Position numbers and translations under genes: made by a program
In this document: piece by piece, positions 13,601 to 26,108 of the stretch
How the letters are laid out: each line of letters begins with the position of its first letter
Numbering within the stretch: the stretch's first letter is position 1
Source of the DNA: Chaetorhynchus papuensis
Taxonomy: Eukaryota > Chordata > Aves > Passeriformes > Rhipiduridae
DNA: 64,000 bases
Direction: 5' to 3'
Assembly: GCA_013396525.1 (NCBI GenBank)
Contig: VWYX01001259.1
Location: forward strand, 62,001 to 126,000
Notes under the pieces: generated by a model
The model's database searches: none
The model's input: the letters and a program-made list of their open reading frames with translations, nothing else
Told to the model about the DNA's origin: nothing

Positions 13601-16600
13601 TACTTCTGACAATATTACTAGGAAATCTTTCAACAATAACACAGGAAAATTTAAATTTCCAGTAAATTATATACCGTTCGAGAACTCTTCATTTTTTAAA
13701 TTACATGATTCAAAACCTACCTGACTTACCTATTTGGTTGAATTTGGCATATATATTATTAAAAACAAATTTACATGGTGACAATAGCTGTTTAGAATAT
13801 CTAATATCACTCACCTAGGTCTCATCTCTCACCTAGGTAAAACAGCTTAGATTCACAAGAGTAGTGAGTGGCCACCATCCTCTGGCTTCAGATTTATATT
13901 AGTGTCATGATGAGCTGCAAAATAAAGTGTCCCAGCAGTCCCTTGTGAGTCACCTTGAAAGAAGCAATTCCTCTTATCACATAACTCTGGAACTTCGCAA
14001 AGAATTTCTGGCAACAAATAAACAATCAAGAATACACATATAATGCTCAATGACATTTTATATTTGGAACTAGGTTTTGCAATACTCTGTAATTAGATTA
14101 TAGAGTAAATGTTTAGCTAAATTGTCAGAAGCAGCAGGTTTTATAAAGTATAGATGAGTTTGTAATCAAACTGACACAAACTAGTAGTCTCTTTCAAATA
14201 TGCAGGAAGGAAGAGCTGTTTCTTTCTACATGTACTGAGCTTTAAATAACATCTCATAATTATAAGCCATGCAGTGTAGCAGGTAATAATTAACTTCTCA
14301 GAATAAAAGCTCGTGTGGTGCTTTAAGATTAAAGAAAGTTCAACAAAACTTATTTTGAAAAAAAAATCATACAAAAAGTCTATTTTTAGTGTCCATATCC
14401 TCTGAGGTGGCAACTCCTATACATTACTATACAGTATAATCTGCTATTTATATGAACTTTCCCTACACTGGGATTTGATTGCTAAAATTCAAGAAGTACT
14501 GTATGATCCTATGTCTTCTTTAAATCATCTTATTTTAAAGGGGAATTACTCAGTAGCCAAATAGCTTGAGTACCTTTGCTGCCTTGCAGCCCTCACACCT
14601 TCCCACGTTCAGAGGATGTTATTGGTCCCAGGGATTGCTCATCACTGAAAGCAGTAACTCCAGCATTCAATAACTTCATGCTTGTATAAGTGAAAAGTGA
14701 ATATCCAAACTAACAGACCCACAAACAATTGAAACCTCCACAGTATAGATTTTTAGAAGGTGTACTGAAGAATATTGAATTAATGCTATCAAATGGCCAC
14801 ACCTAGCATGAAATAGAAGATGTTTTCCTCTTGACTTTGTTATTTTACCTTAGTATGTTTCTCTGTAGACTAACCATTCAGTAGGCCATTAGCAACACAT
14901 AGTAAAATGAGAAATACTGGTAAGGAGGATGAAAAACAAAAAGCAAAAAAACCACATAATTAGAAATCAGATGTCTTCCACATCCATACTGGTTTCTTTC
15001 ACATTGACAATTAATTTAATAATTTTCTGGTTTCAGTTATATTTCAGATAACAAACTCCAACTATCTTTTTGTTTAATTAAATAACGAAGATTACTTGAG
15101 CCCTGTATATTGAGTGGTTCCAGGATAAGTCCTAAATTTATAGCCACAGTTATTACCTTTCTGCAGTGTTACCAGAGCTCTAGCTTTGTCCATTTGTTTG
15201 GTTTTGTCCATAAGTTTTGTTTCTCCTTATGGCCCATATTTACAAAATTATGACTATATTTAATTTAGAAGCTGATGAACAGAAAATGAGAAAAAAAAAA
15301 ACAATTAAAAAAAATCCACCAGACAAAACAATAAACTTTCAGAAGATAAAAATGAAATGAAACTAAAAAGAAGCTACATCTTATGTGTTTTGTATGGAGA
15401 TCTTGGAGTCTGTTATTTCTCTCACTGACGTCCATAAACTTTGCTCATGGGCTACTAACACTGTGTAGGTAACTCTATCAAGTCATCACAATGTAATCCA
15501 TCAAAACCTGTCAGAATAAATCAATTTAATCAGATTAAAACAATTACCACAGTCAGTTGGAAGTGAAATTAAATAAAATCTGACCGTTAATAACAAAGTG
15601 TAATAAGATAAAATATCTCCTAATGATTAGTAGAAGTCTGATGAAAATAAATTTCTTTTTTTTCTATCTTATTGGTGATCAAATAAAACAATTTAACATT
15701 TATATTAATCAAATTTCTGATAAATTATTATAACTCTTTATTAGAGCTAGTTCTTTTGGTGAATATTTGGGCAATAATGTAGTTAAAAGGAGACTCAGAT
15801 ATAAAAGATACTTGTAAAAATTTTCAATGCTTGTTTAGTGAGATCATGACTGTTGAAATCTTAGGATAAAAATTATTTCTATTGTCTTAAAAGCTTATTT
15901 AAGATTATGAAAAAAAAATCTTTTTCTTTTAAATAAAAATCCTAAAGATGATGTTCCATGATGGATTTGAGATCTGAAAGTTCACTGCTCCCAAGAATGG
16001 CAATCTTACTGTAAGATCTTGTGTGGTTTTCCCTTTCTCTACAGTGGCTATGGCACTTACTGGCACAGGTCAGCTCCCTCACCAGAAAAAGCCTTCCTAA
16101 TCAGAATTCTACACATTTTTTACCAGGTCCCTGGCCTGATCCATGCAGATGAAGGTTCAGAGGTGCTCCAGAGACAGTGATTTTGAGAAGTTCCTTTTGA
16201 TAGTACCAGTTAATGAACTCATATTGTCCAACTTCACTCAAAAATCTTCATGGAGACTTTCAGTCAGTCACACAGTATAACAGAACAAAACTGGTTCAAA
16301 TCAACACATAATCTATACTCTTTAATCTATGAACTATATAATCTGTAAGTAAGATTTTTTAAAATTTATTACTTTTTTTACTCTACTTTCTACCCTCCTT
16401 AATATCTATGGTTAATGCTTAACGGAAGCAAGAGGTTTCATGGTCCTGTAAAGCACTTTGAAAATATAAGGGATATTCTAATTTGGTAGGAATCAAGGGC
16501 TTTAAATGAAACTACTTAAAGATGGTAAAAAATTTAATTCAGTAAAAAAAGGATAGCATTCAAAAGGATATAAAAAACGGGGTTTATTAGTAGCATTTGA
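10682..16600. other. AT-rich non-coding sequence, nothing certain recognised
   Basis: No repeat family or coding region was recognised. One 21-nt stretch at 11254-11274 is bracketed by good splice-site consensus sequences on the plus strand and is discussed as a finding. Small TA runs lie around 12350-12363. Confidence 0.6.
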
Positions 16601-16796
16601 NNNNNNNNNNNNNNNNNNNNNNNNNNNNNNNNNNNNNNNNNNNNNNNNNNNNNNNNNNNNNNNNNNNNNNNNNNNNNNNNNNNNNNNNNNNNNNNNNNNN
16701 NNNNNNNNNNNNNNNNNNNNNNNNNNNNNNNNNNNNNNNNNNNNNNNNNNNNNNNNNNNNNNNNNNNNNNNNNNNNNNNNNNNNNNNNNNNNNNNN
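16601..16796. other. Assembly gap (196 N)
   Basis: A run of undetermined bases. Reading frames that appear to cross it are artefacts of translating N. Confidence 1.
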
Positions 16797-18574
16797 ACAA
16801 AGATTTTTATTGAAAAAATAAAGTTATCTGAAACCTAGCAAAAATATAGATTCAGTAAAGAGACATGCTTTTTTCTTTATAGTGAATATTTAGAATTTAT
16901 GTACTTATAATATGGTTTCTATTAAAAACTGTAATTAGATTGCTTTCCTTACATTAGTAAGAATGAACATAGTTTAAAATTGGCACTGTGTCTGCTACTT
17001 AAAAAACCAAAACTGACCCAAAAGTACAGTATTCCACTCAATACTTTCAGTATTTTTTGAACATTCATCTGTATGAAACCCCGAACTGAGCAATCCTGAG
17101 CATTGGTCACAGACATACAGTGATGGATTTGCCTTAATCTCTCTAACACTGGTAATAATCTCCACCTCCCAGAGCAAGATATATCTGCTAAAATCTAAAC
17201 TATTCTGCTTATTTAGGAAACTTTGTGGAGGTTGGGTCTGCTTTTAACAGAGTCAAGGAACAACTTTCTGAAAAGAATGACTAGACTAAATCAAAGAATA
17301 TGTATGAGGCTCATAAGAGGTGATGGGACTTGTTTTCATCATAAGAATCACTGGGGGAAAAAGCATAGGACTGAAAAATAGAATGAAATACATTTTTAAA
17401 TTGAAGTTTATATCCTTTATTTATAGAATGCAAATCAAAAGATGGCCAAGTAGGTTACCTAGCTAAGTAAAAGTTGCATATAATTTATCTCTAAACAAAT
17501 TAACAGGAAAACAATTTAAAAAGTAAATCAAGAGGATCCGTGAAACATAAATAACAACTCTTTGACTAAAATATTCATCTCTTTCAGCACTCCTTGAGAC
17601 TGACAACCCTTCCAGCATGACCCACGTTCTTCTGTTTGTAACCCTGTATAACGCTGCTGGCTCTGCTGACACTTGTCTCTGTTGATTCTTCTGTATAATT
17701 ATATAAAAGATTCCTCAAGAATATCAACTTGTCAATGGATTTAGCAGAAAACCTCCTGCTGATAAAGTAATCTTACTTCCTGCAGAGTGAAGAACACTAC
17801 AGCAGCTGAACAGCGATGTATATGTTGGTCTTCTGGGTATGATTATATTTGACTCTAATGGAAGAGACAGAAGATACTTGCTTTAATGAGAAAAGAGCTG
17901 AAAGAGCAAGATGATTTTATCACTTCTCTTTTTTTATCTTTTTCTAAAGAAAATTAACATACTGAGGCAGATTTAGAGGTACAATAGCTAAAAAAATTCA
18001 AGGTGACTAGTCTAGATTTACCCCAGTATACCTACTATTAGAAACTGTCTCATCGTGCTTAGCTTTACCTACTAGGCTTTGCTTGCTGTCAGAAGCTGAG
18101 ATAATCCTTCAGCTATTCTTCCAACCTATAAAAGAAGCTCTAAAACACATATAAAAAAAATTAGGAAAACCTGTTTGTGTGTTACTTCAGCACCAGAAGC
18201 TGAAGAAAAGTATGGTTTATTTGGTGAATTTCATTGTTTTAATATTCTTAGCTGTTAAGACCACTTCAGTTAAACTGAGATGTAGCCTCTACAGTCTAAA
18301 AGTTTTATTTTTTCCTCAAAAGAGAGGTGAGTGGGAGTGCACTCAGTGTTCAACTGTCATTGCTTTGTTCTTCATTTTCTTCTGTAAGACCTCAAAATCA
18401 TGTGAGGGTTTGATGGGTGTGAAATTAATTAGTGTTGTCACTTTCTAAAGTGACACTGAATTGTTTCCCACATTAGCCATAGGGGGTTTTTTTACATAAG
18501 TGACAATTAAATACATAGTAACTATTTTACAGTTTTTCTAAATGAGAATACTAAGTTAGGTTTACGATCAAATA
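16797..18574. other. AT-rich non-coding sequence, nothing recognised
   Basis: Short open frames only, the longest about 89 codons at 18179-18448 on the plus strand, with no recognisable family or start context. No mobile element was recognised. Confidence 0.6.
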
Positions 18575-18905
18575 GATAAGAATAGTTCACCAAGAATGGG
18601 AGGGTTTACAATGATCACCTACTCCAACTCTCTGACCAGGGCTGACCAATAGCTAAAGCATGTTTTAAGGGCATTGCCCAAATGCCTCTAAAACACTGAG
18701 AGGCTTGGGGCATCAATCACCTCCTTAGCAAGACTGTTAAAGTGTTTGACCACCCTCTCAGTAACAAAATGGTTTTTATTGTGACATATGAATGTCCTCT
18801 GACGCAGTTTTAAACCATTGCCACACACATTGTCTGTCACCGGGTACCAGGGAGATCAGCACCTCCCTCTCCACCTCCCCTCCTCAGGGACCATTGTGCA
18901 GAATT
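18575..18905 (-). mobile_element. CR1 LINE fragment, 3' region
   Basis: The plus-strand text is the reverse complement of the CR1 3' region. It carries recognisable CR1 phrases such as ACCTACTCCAACT near the left, CCAAATGCCTCTAAAACACT in the middle, then TTTGACCACCCTCTCAGTAA, and a CCTCCCTCTCCACCTCCCCT tract at the right. These follow one another in the order expected for a minus-strand CR1. It is old, with many substitutions, and both ends are ragged, so the boundaries are approximate. The pyrimidine-rich right end reads as a good splice acceptor on the plus strand (see findings). Confidence 0.85.
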
Positions 18906-19699
18906 CATACTCTACACTGATCTAATTGAAAGAATGGGATATTGACCAAATCCAGGTAAGTCTAACCCTGGTCAAAAAATTGAATAACAGATTATGAGAC
19001 TGATGGCATTAAGTCAGATCAAAAGGTCTTTTTCCTAGCAGCAGGAATAAGTAGACACTGCAGAAGGAAGGATGGAGCAAGCATATATGAAATTTCCTGA
19101 ATTACTTCACTGCCTTCTATTGTTTAATTTTTTTTTTCATTTCAGGAAATATCTTGAATCAGATGTGCTCTGCCTATTTAGTAATGCTTAATAAACTTTT
19201 CCTTCACAGAACTATCTAATAAGACCTTGGACCTACTCAAAATTTACAGGCTACAACATTCTTTATCAAAGAGTTTTGTTATTCCACTACATTTTACATG
19301 GAGGGAAAAAACCTCAAAAAACCTAAAAGCTCACCTTTTATTCTGAACCTACCTCCCATTAGCTTTATTTGATAGTAGATAGGAAGAAAACAGTAATGAT
19401 TGATCTCTGTTAAACTGTCTCTTGCACTCATGATTTTGTGGATGTTTATTAAATCCACCACCCCATTTCTTCCATACAAGTTCCTGTTCAGTTCTGCCTT
19501 GTTAAATCATTGCTTGTATGGAAATGTTTACACATTTTTAATGAGAGGTTTTACTCCTTCCTGAACATTTTCCATTTCTAGTATATCTTTTTGAGGTGCA
19601 GGGACTAGGGTTATACAGCATTTAAAACATTATCACTTTCTGACAACTGATTTCTTTCCACATTTGCTGAGGATTAGAACTGACTGTCACAAAACAAAA
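18906..19699. other. Unassigned sequence between CR1 fragments
   Basis: A strong plus-strand donor-like sequence, CCAGGTAAGT, lies at 18952-18961. Otherwise nothing was recognised. The part near 19600 may be decayed CR1, but that cannot be shown by eye. Confidence 0.4.
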
Positions 19700-19905
19700 A
19701 CCTTCCTCTGGGTAACATGGTCAGCTCAGTGCCCTTTATTGGTTTCTCCATGTGGATTACTTTACATTTATCAGCATTATATTTCATCTGCCATTTTTAA
19801 CATTGTCATTCACATTCGTACTGACTTCATCAAAGTTTTCAAAGCTGAACTTTGTCCACCCAGCACTGAAGGACTTAATACTCAGAAAGATTTTGTCACT
19901 TGACT
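19700..19905 (-). mobile_element. Decayed CR1-like ORF2 fragment, after the reverse transcriptase catalytic core
   Basis: Reading the minus strand of 19747-19798 gives WQMKYNADKCKVIHM, which matches the conserved element just downstream of the reverse transcriptase active site in CR1-type LINEs (consensus style MKFNxDKCKVMH). The flanks have lost the frame. It lies downstream, in the minus orientation, of the ORF2 piece at 20471-20834, with an LTR between them. The two pieces may therefore come from one CR1 copy. The limits are estimates. Confidence 0.65.
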
Positions 19906-20050
19906 GTTGATCTCTTTTCTCAGATTATTTGCACATGAGTGTAAAAAATATTCTGCCAACACAAATCTATGATAATCTCAATGCTCTGCAAGAGAAGACT
20001 CCTTACTTCTGCCTCCTCTTTCTAATTATTTGTTTGTTTTTACATTCAGG

Positions 20051-20470
20051 TGTAATTAGTGTGTGTACCCAGGTGCTGGCTACTGTGAGAAGATACTAGA
20101 AGCTGCTCCCATGTTGGGCAGAGTCAGTTCCAGCCTTGTCTGAGACAGTCACACCTGTGGCCAAAGCTGAGTTCAGCAGTGATGTTGCCAGTGCCTTTGT
20201 GATAACCTGTTCAAGAAAGGGTAAAAATGTTGTGCAGCAACTCGGAGTGAAAGGAGTGGAAATATATTTCTCTTTATCCTAGCCTGTTTAATTAGCAATA
20301 AATTAAATTAATTTCACCAAGCCTGTTTTGCTCATGGAAGTAGTTGCTGAGTGATCTCCCTACCCTTATCTCAACTAACAAGTGTTTAGTTGTATTTTAT
20401 CCTCCAGTTCTCTTAAGAAGGAGGAGTGATAGAGAGGCTTGTTGGTCACCTAGCTGTCAGCTATGCCACA
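20051..20470 (+). mobile_element. LTR, avian family B, internally deleted
   Basis: The left half contains words shared with the other two copies in this window, including CCAAAGCT and GTGCCTTTGTGAT, and the phrase CTGTGAGAAGATACTAGAAG. The right half carries a polyadenylation signal AATAAA at 20297-20302 within GCAATAAATTAAATTAATTT, followed by a pyrimidine-rich U5-like tail ending near GCCACA at 20470. The orientation is plus because the signal and tail lie to the right. The long central part of the family, seen in the minus-strand copy at 33116-33913, is missing. The family assignment comes from recall of bird LTRs and from within-window similarity. The right end abuts CR1 coding sequence directly. 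Confidence 0.75.
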
Positions 20471-20834
20471 GAGAGAAATTTTGTGGATCTCCTCTGGCAT
20501 CACATTTATCATTTCCCAGTCCTAAGCTGCAACAGCAGTTTTGAAGAGAGAAGTTACACACTACCATTAGTAATTTAGCTATTTCATCCTTGAGTTGTCT
20601 TAGAACACTTGAGTGAATGCCATGTAGTCCTACCAATTTGTTACTGCTTATTTTGTCAGTCTGCTTCATAACCCCTTTTACAGCCAATTTCAGGCACAAC
20701 TGCTGGGTCTCCAACAAAAAAGAGTTCCAGTGAAAGAACCTCCCTAATTCTTCCACAGTGAACACTGATAGAAAAAAGGCATTTGTCTTCCCTGTGGTGG
20801 GTTTGACTTTTTTGAAAGATTGTTTTATATCCAA
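20471..20834 (-). pseudogene. CR1-like ORF2 fragment, start of the reverse transcriptase region
   Basis: A minus-strand open frame of 125 codons (20457-20834) reads NAFFLSVFT near its start and GIHSSVLRQLKDEIAK in the middle. Both match the segment that leads into the reverse transcriptase domain of CR1-type LINE ORF2 proteins. A second frame near 20480-20520 reads DWEMINVMPEE, resembling the next conserved block, so a frameshift is present. The piece is interrupted at 20470 by the family B LTR. In life the product would copy LINE RNA into DNA at a nicked target. Here only about 120 codons remain, with no catalytic motifs, so it is a dead fragment. Confidence 0.8.
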
Positions 20835-22073
20835 ATTTTCATCCGAGTTCTTTGTAAGATTTTATTGCAAACTTCTCATAGAACATCCGTTTGAAAAAAT
20901 TGATATAATATTTATTTTGAAGTTTTTTAAAATGTATTGTCCAAATACTTTTTTGGCATATCTTTGAAGTTGTGTGCAAAATCAGCAGATTTTTCATCCT
21001 CAAACATTCTTTTGTCAAAATGCAATAGCCATTCCTTCAGATTAGTATGCATTCTCCAGGTCTCCATGTTAGAGGGCAATATTCATAGCCCTTTCTTGTT
21101 TTGTGCAGTTTCTAACCTCTGGAAATCTAAAACAAGCCAGTCTGGGCATGTTTTGTGCTTTCATGGCCACATACCAAGCAGCAGAGGATCAGGCCCATTT
21201 TTGCTTACATTTACTATTCATTAGTGACAATTGTTTTGGACTTCTGAGTACAATTTTTTTCTGCCTATATAGTTATATTAGTCCCCTAACCACAAGTCAT
21301 GCTATTATTAAAATTATTCCCCAAAGCAATTCCTGTAGTAAACAACACATCTGGGATTGCCACTTTGCGGAAAATGGATCAGTAATTCTGGCGATAAAAC
21401 GGCTGTGAGTTTTCTGCCAATTTTGCTGAATATTGATGAAAGAATGATGTATCATCCCATGTGGTGGACAGCAAAAATGAGTTCTGTTATAAAAATGTAT
21501 TTGTGACCCTGAACTTCTTCCCATCTTCCCAGATTAATTTAACTTACCAAGCCAAAGGAAATTTGCCATTTTTAATTACTTAGCCCCTCATACCTTTTCT
21601 AGCTGAGCATTTCACTAGTCATAGCAGCTGTGGGCCAGTGTATCCTGCACTATCAGAGCCCCCACATGGCTGCTATGAGTCCTGCCATTCAGTAATGGAG
21701 CACCATGAAATGTTTTACCAGACAGAGATGACTGGAATGAAGCAGTGCTTTGGAAGTATGTCCCCCTCAATGGGAAAGATTCTGAATTCTATGAAACCGT
21801 TACTCCTGGTATACTGAGAACACTTGTTTTAGAGAAAAAACAGTGATGGCTTGGTGATTTTTTAGTAGTTGGAAAAGCTAGGTATATTTACTGATCATTT
21901 ACTTTTACAGCTATATAGAAATACCCCAAAATTCTGATTTTGACACGCAAACTGATCAATATGTAGGGGTACTGCAGACGTCAAGGTACAAATGTGATCT
22001 TTAGGTACAATCGTGAAATTTCATTCCAGTAGAGTTTATGCTGACACCAAAGAAGTGTGATCCAATACAACCC
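20835..22073. other. Unassigned sequence between retroelements
   Basis: Slightly richer in G+C than the window average, with several short open frames on both strands (for example 20937-21224 and 21103-21408), none with recognisable motifs. It may be older decayed retroelement, but I could not match it to CR1 or either LTR family. Confidence 0.4.
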
Positions 22074-22529
22074 TGTATATAGTGTTTGCAATCCAAGATT
22101 TTGGCAGCAGTTCAGCTGCAGGGGTGACTTCCATGGAAAGAGACCAGAAGTTTTCCCTGTGTTCAGTACAGCCAATACCATCCAAGCCAGACAGATAGAG
22201 CCAAGACAGACCCACCCCTGGCCAAAGCTAAGGCCATCAGTGACAGTGGTAGTGCCTCTGGGATGGCCTGTGTAAGAAGGGGAAAACAAATTACTGCAAA
22301 GCAGGAGCCAGAGCAAGGAAGGAGAATACATGAGAGAAACAGCCTTGCAGACACCAAGGTCAGTGAAGAAGGGGGAGGGGGCACTCCAAGCACAGAGATT
22401 CCTCTCCAGCCTTCAGACAATTCCATGCTGGAGCAGGTAGATGCCTGAAAGAGACCATGACCCCATGGGAAGCCCATGCTCAAGCAGGCTCCTGGCAGGA
22501 CTTGTGACCTTGCGGGTCAACCCACCACA
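22074..22529 (+). mobile_element. LTR, avian family B, 5' half joined to its 3' tip
   Basis: It begins TGTATATAGTGTTTGC, corresponding to the TGTATTGGG end of the minus-strand copy at 33913. It shares ACACCAAGGTCAGTGAAGAA (22351-22370) with the reverse complement of 33623-33642. It continues through GGAGCAGG-type internal motifs to CTTGTGACCTTG, then jumps to the terminal GGGTCAACCCACCACA ending at 22529. The polyadenylation region seen in the 20051 copy is absent, so the element has lost its middle and right part but kept both ends. Open frames inside it on both strands are not genes. Confidence 0.8.
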
Positions 22530-22592
22530 GCCTGACTTCAGGAGAAGGCCCTAGGCTTACAATTACCTATAGATATATGTCTGTTTTTACAT

Positions 22593-23166
22593 TGGTGCTG
22601 GTCTTGGCTGGGATAGAGTTAGTTTTCTCCACAGTAAGTAGTACGAGTCTGTGTTTTGGATTTCTGCTGGAAATAGTGTTGATAGCACAGGGATGTTTTT
22701 GTTATTGCTGAGCAGTGCTTACAGAGTCAAGGCCTTTTCTGCTCCTCACCCACCTCATCAGTGAGGAGGCTGGGGAGGCACAAGGATTTGGGAGGGAACA
22801 CAGCTGGGACAACTGACCAAAAGGATATTCCACTCCATGGGGCATCATGCTCAGCATATAACGCTGGGGTAAGAAGGAGGAAGGCCAGGGTGAATAATGG
22901 CATTTGTCTTCCCAAGTAACCATTACATGTGATGGAACCCTGCTTTTCTAGGGTGACTGAATACCTGCATGCCCTTGGGAAGTAGTGAATGAATTCTTTG
23001 TTTTGCTTTTCTTCTCTGCATAGCTTTTGCTTTCCCCATTAATCTGCTTCTATCTCAACACACAAATTTTCTGGCTTTTACACTTCCGATCCTCTCCACC
23101 ATCCCACTATGGGGGAGTAAGAAGCAGCTCTGTGTCTTAGTTGACAACCAGTGTTAAACGCCTGTA
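22593..23166 (+). mobile_element. LTR, avian family A, near full length
   Basis: It starts TGGTGCTGGTCTTGGCTGGG, contains TTATTGCTGAGCAGTGCTTA and a TATA-like CAGCATATAACGCTGGGG near 22853, then TTCCCAAGTAACCATTACAT. It ends with TCTATCTCAACACAC, a pyrimidine-rich stretch, and GTGTTAAACGCCTGTA. The order matches the family A copy at 27880, which supplies the better-preserved 5' end. I recognise this as a common avian endogenous retroviral LTR. No flanking target-site duplication was evident. It lies only 63 bp beyond the family B LTR that ends at 22529. No internal retroviral genes accompany it, so it is best read as a solo LTR. Confidence 0.85.
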
Positions 23167-24599
23167 ACTATTTAAGTTAATGTTACCTTTTTTTTTTGCT
23201 TTTTAAAAATATACATTTTATATAAAAATATGTGTGAAGTTCAGAAGCAGTTGATATACCAGAAAACCTACCCAAACAACCGTAGTTTCTATTATTACAT
23301 TTATTGTCCCTAACGGTTTTTCCACTTAACACAACTGTGCAGTATGAAAATTAAACCCTTTACCTAATCCAGATAAACTGGCATATACTATGCTTGTTTC
23401 TAGAAACTGATGACTAAAACCTTGTTTAAAATTATAAGTCTTGTAGCCAGAAGCCAGAAGGAAATTGTTTCTGTCAGTAAAATAATTTTTCTGATTAAAA
23501 TTGTCTTCAAACTTCTTTGAGTCCCAGTACTAGAGACAATTACAGAATTTCCCTGGAGGGAAAAGATCAATATAAAGACTTTCAAATCTGGATTAAATGT
23601 GTTAGTCCTACTTTTCTGTGCCTATTTAAGACATTTCCCTTAGAAGGTATTTAGAATGATTACAACTCCACCATAAACTCAGTTTTATACACTATTGTAG
23701 TTCTTGTTATGTACTTCTGCAGTGTGAAATATTACAAAATGAAAGATTAATTTTATGTTCATTAATTGAAAACATAAATGACTACAAAATAAGCAAGGTT
23801 AAAGAGGTTTCAAATCACAAATTGTGGACTAAGATACAGTTTTTCCAAGTGTGTTTCTTTCATGTAGTAATTAATAGAGTGAACCTTGCCATCAAAATTT
23901 ATTAACTTGTATTTTGTAAATTCATATGAAAACCATTCTGCAATTTCCTTTGATGGTGATTCTTTGAATGACCCTAAATCACCCATCTGCAACACAGTGG
24001 TATTAATGTTCATGGACCTCTCTTATTTGCATTAACTAATATACAGTGTGATTTCTGATATGCATACTATCAGAAAATCTCAAAAGAATATGTAGAAAAA
24101 GTAGCAAGTTCATAAAATTTAAAAACTTTTTTCCTTAATATTTTTTACTGATTTCCAAGAGAAGAGTGCTACTATAATCTTCTTTGAAAATAAGGAAAAT
24201 AATAAAATCTGCATTCATCTAGACAACAAGACTTACATTTTAATCCTTATAACTATTATATCATTCTTTACAGAGAAGAATATGTCTCCTGAATCCTATT
24301 ATTCTCTTTAAATAACATAAGATGATTTGATTGCTAAGGTTAAATAATGGTATTTGATGTTTAAACAAGTATAGAAATAAACCAGCGGTCTTTCTAAATT
24401 CAGTCATCTGTCAATGATTTGATTAAATGATTTAATGGTTGTCTATTTGTTATTTATAGAAAGTAAGTACTTAGTAATATACTTCAAATAATTATGAAAT
24501 TATGTAACCTCCCCACAATTTCAATTTTTTTTTTGACTCTTTTAAAAATACTGTATTGCAGTCACATTATAATACTTCATAGAAAACAAGAACACCAAG
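23167..24599. other. AT-rich non-coding sequence, nothing recognised
   Basis: Strongly AT-rich, with short open frames only and no repeat family identified. Confidence 0.65.
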
Positions 24600-25265
24600 G
24601 ACAATGTGAGGAGTGGTTAGTACCCTAGAAGACTGCTCAGGACCCATTCAGACAGACTTCCACAAGCTGAGGAAATGGATAAGAAGGAACACAGGAACAC
24701 TGTAAAGATCTGCGAAACAAAATGCAAGATGCTGCAGTACTGGCTGGGGACTGATCAGCTGGAAAGCTGCCTCCTCAGGTGCATTAGGCAGAGTGCTGAT
24801 GGCAGACCAAAAAAAGGTGACCTTTCCCCTCTGCTTACCACTGGTGTGACACATCTGGATGTTGTGTCCATTTTTGTGCTCTCCAGAGCAAAATATACAT
24901 ATATGTATATTCACTGGAGCTAGTCAACCAAGAACCAGAAAGATGATTAAAGGACTGGAGCACATGACAAAGCTGAGAGTGCTGTGTGTGTTCAGCCTGA
25001 AGAAGAGGCACAGGGTTCTTTTCACAGTCTGGATAAATAATTGATGAGAGAAATAAAGAACACAGACGAACACATGTCAGACTCATGTCGGTGGTGATCT
25101 AAGAAAACAGAGGAAGAAAAGGGCATAACCCAAAATACAGGAAATTCTGCTTAAACATAAGGGCAAAAAACCCCCCAACACTATAATTGTGATCAATCAC
25201 TGGAATAGGTTGCCCTGAGATATTGCAGAATCTCCATCCTTGCAGATATTTAAAACATGACCGGA
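24600..25265 (+). pseudogene. CR1 LINE ORF2 3' fragment, decayed
   Basis: The plus strand retains pieces of the C-terminal part of CR1 ORF2 in the right order: CIRQSADGRPKKGDLSPLL near 24780, then KMIKGLEH at about 24938-24965, then FSLKKR near 24995. The downstream text GGAATAGGTTGCCCTGAGA followed by TCTCCATCCTTGCAGATATT (25230-25249) matches the end of the CR1 coding region. Frames shift several times and parts are deleted or replaced (for example the ATATACATATATGTATATTC stretch near 24891). The typical 3'-terminal octamer repeats are not clearly preserved. The left boundary is approximate. It is inactive. Confidence 0.85.
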
Positions 25266-26108
25266 TACACAAAAAATACCGCTACTCATTGCGCTGCATT
25301 ATCTATTTATCTGTCAGAGCTCAAGTCATCTAAAGGACTGTTTTCTAATAATATATGACATATATCAAAATGATTGTACTTCCTTTGTCTCCTTTCAACG
25401 TTTCCAGTGTTGCCTCTTACACACCCGAAACTAAAATGAAATGTAACAGAAATAACAAGGCTGCCTGCTTTCTTTTCTTTTTTTGTCTTTTTCTTCCCTT
25501 CCTGTTCTTCCTGCATTGGATGCATAATCTTCAGTTTCCATATACCCAAACTATCAAATCTAGGCAAGCTGTAGAATGAAAGATTAGCAGTGAAACCCTA
25601 TTACTTGTGTAAGGAATGGAACAAGTAATTCCTATCCAAAATTCTACAAACAAAATGAATTAGCAGTGTGTCACCATCAGACATGGGCATTGATTTACAG
25701 AAGAGTAAATCTGATTAAAACCTGACCACTGGCTGTGTGGACAGTAACAGATTTCTGTCCAGAAAAGAGATGTGAATGGCAAGTGAATGACCATGATCAT
25801 CCTTAACTAAACAAAAGTTATCAGAGTTGATTGCCTCACAAATTATTCACAAATTCAGTTTGGTGCTTTTTATAAAATACTCTCCATTCTTTTAATTTTA
25901 TCTTGTTGTCATCACCAGCTTTGGTGGGAAGCAGCACAAGTACTGTAGTATAAAAAATAAGAAAAAAAGGAGAAACAGTTGTTTTTCAGATGAGTTGTGA
26001 ATGGGATTCCAACCAAAACCAGTGGGAAACAACAAACATTTTTGAGTAATGAAGAAGAAAATTTGACTGGATGCTAAATCTTCTGCATGCCTCTGAAGAC
26101 TTTATGAA
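25266..26108. other. Unassigned sequence after the CR1 fragment
   Basis: The first 80 bases may be mutated CR1 3' sequence. The rest shows no recognised element or gene. Confidence 0.5.

Noticed and set aside
16534..16821. Open frames spanning the N run
   Set aside because: They consist almost entirely of undetermined residues.
20758..21408. Series of plus-strand open frames of 69-101 codons
   Set aside because: The first is antisense to CR1 coding sequence. The rest overlap each other without motifs or consistent coding character.
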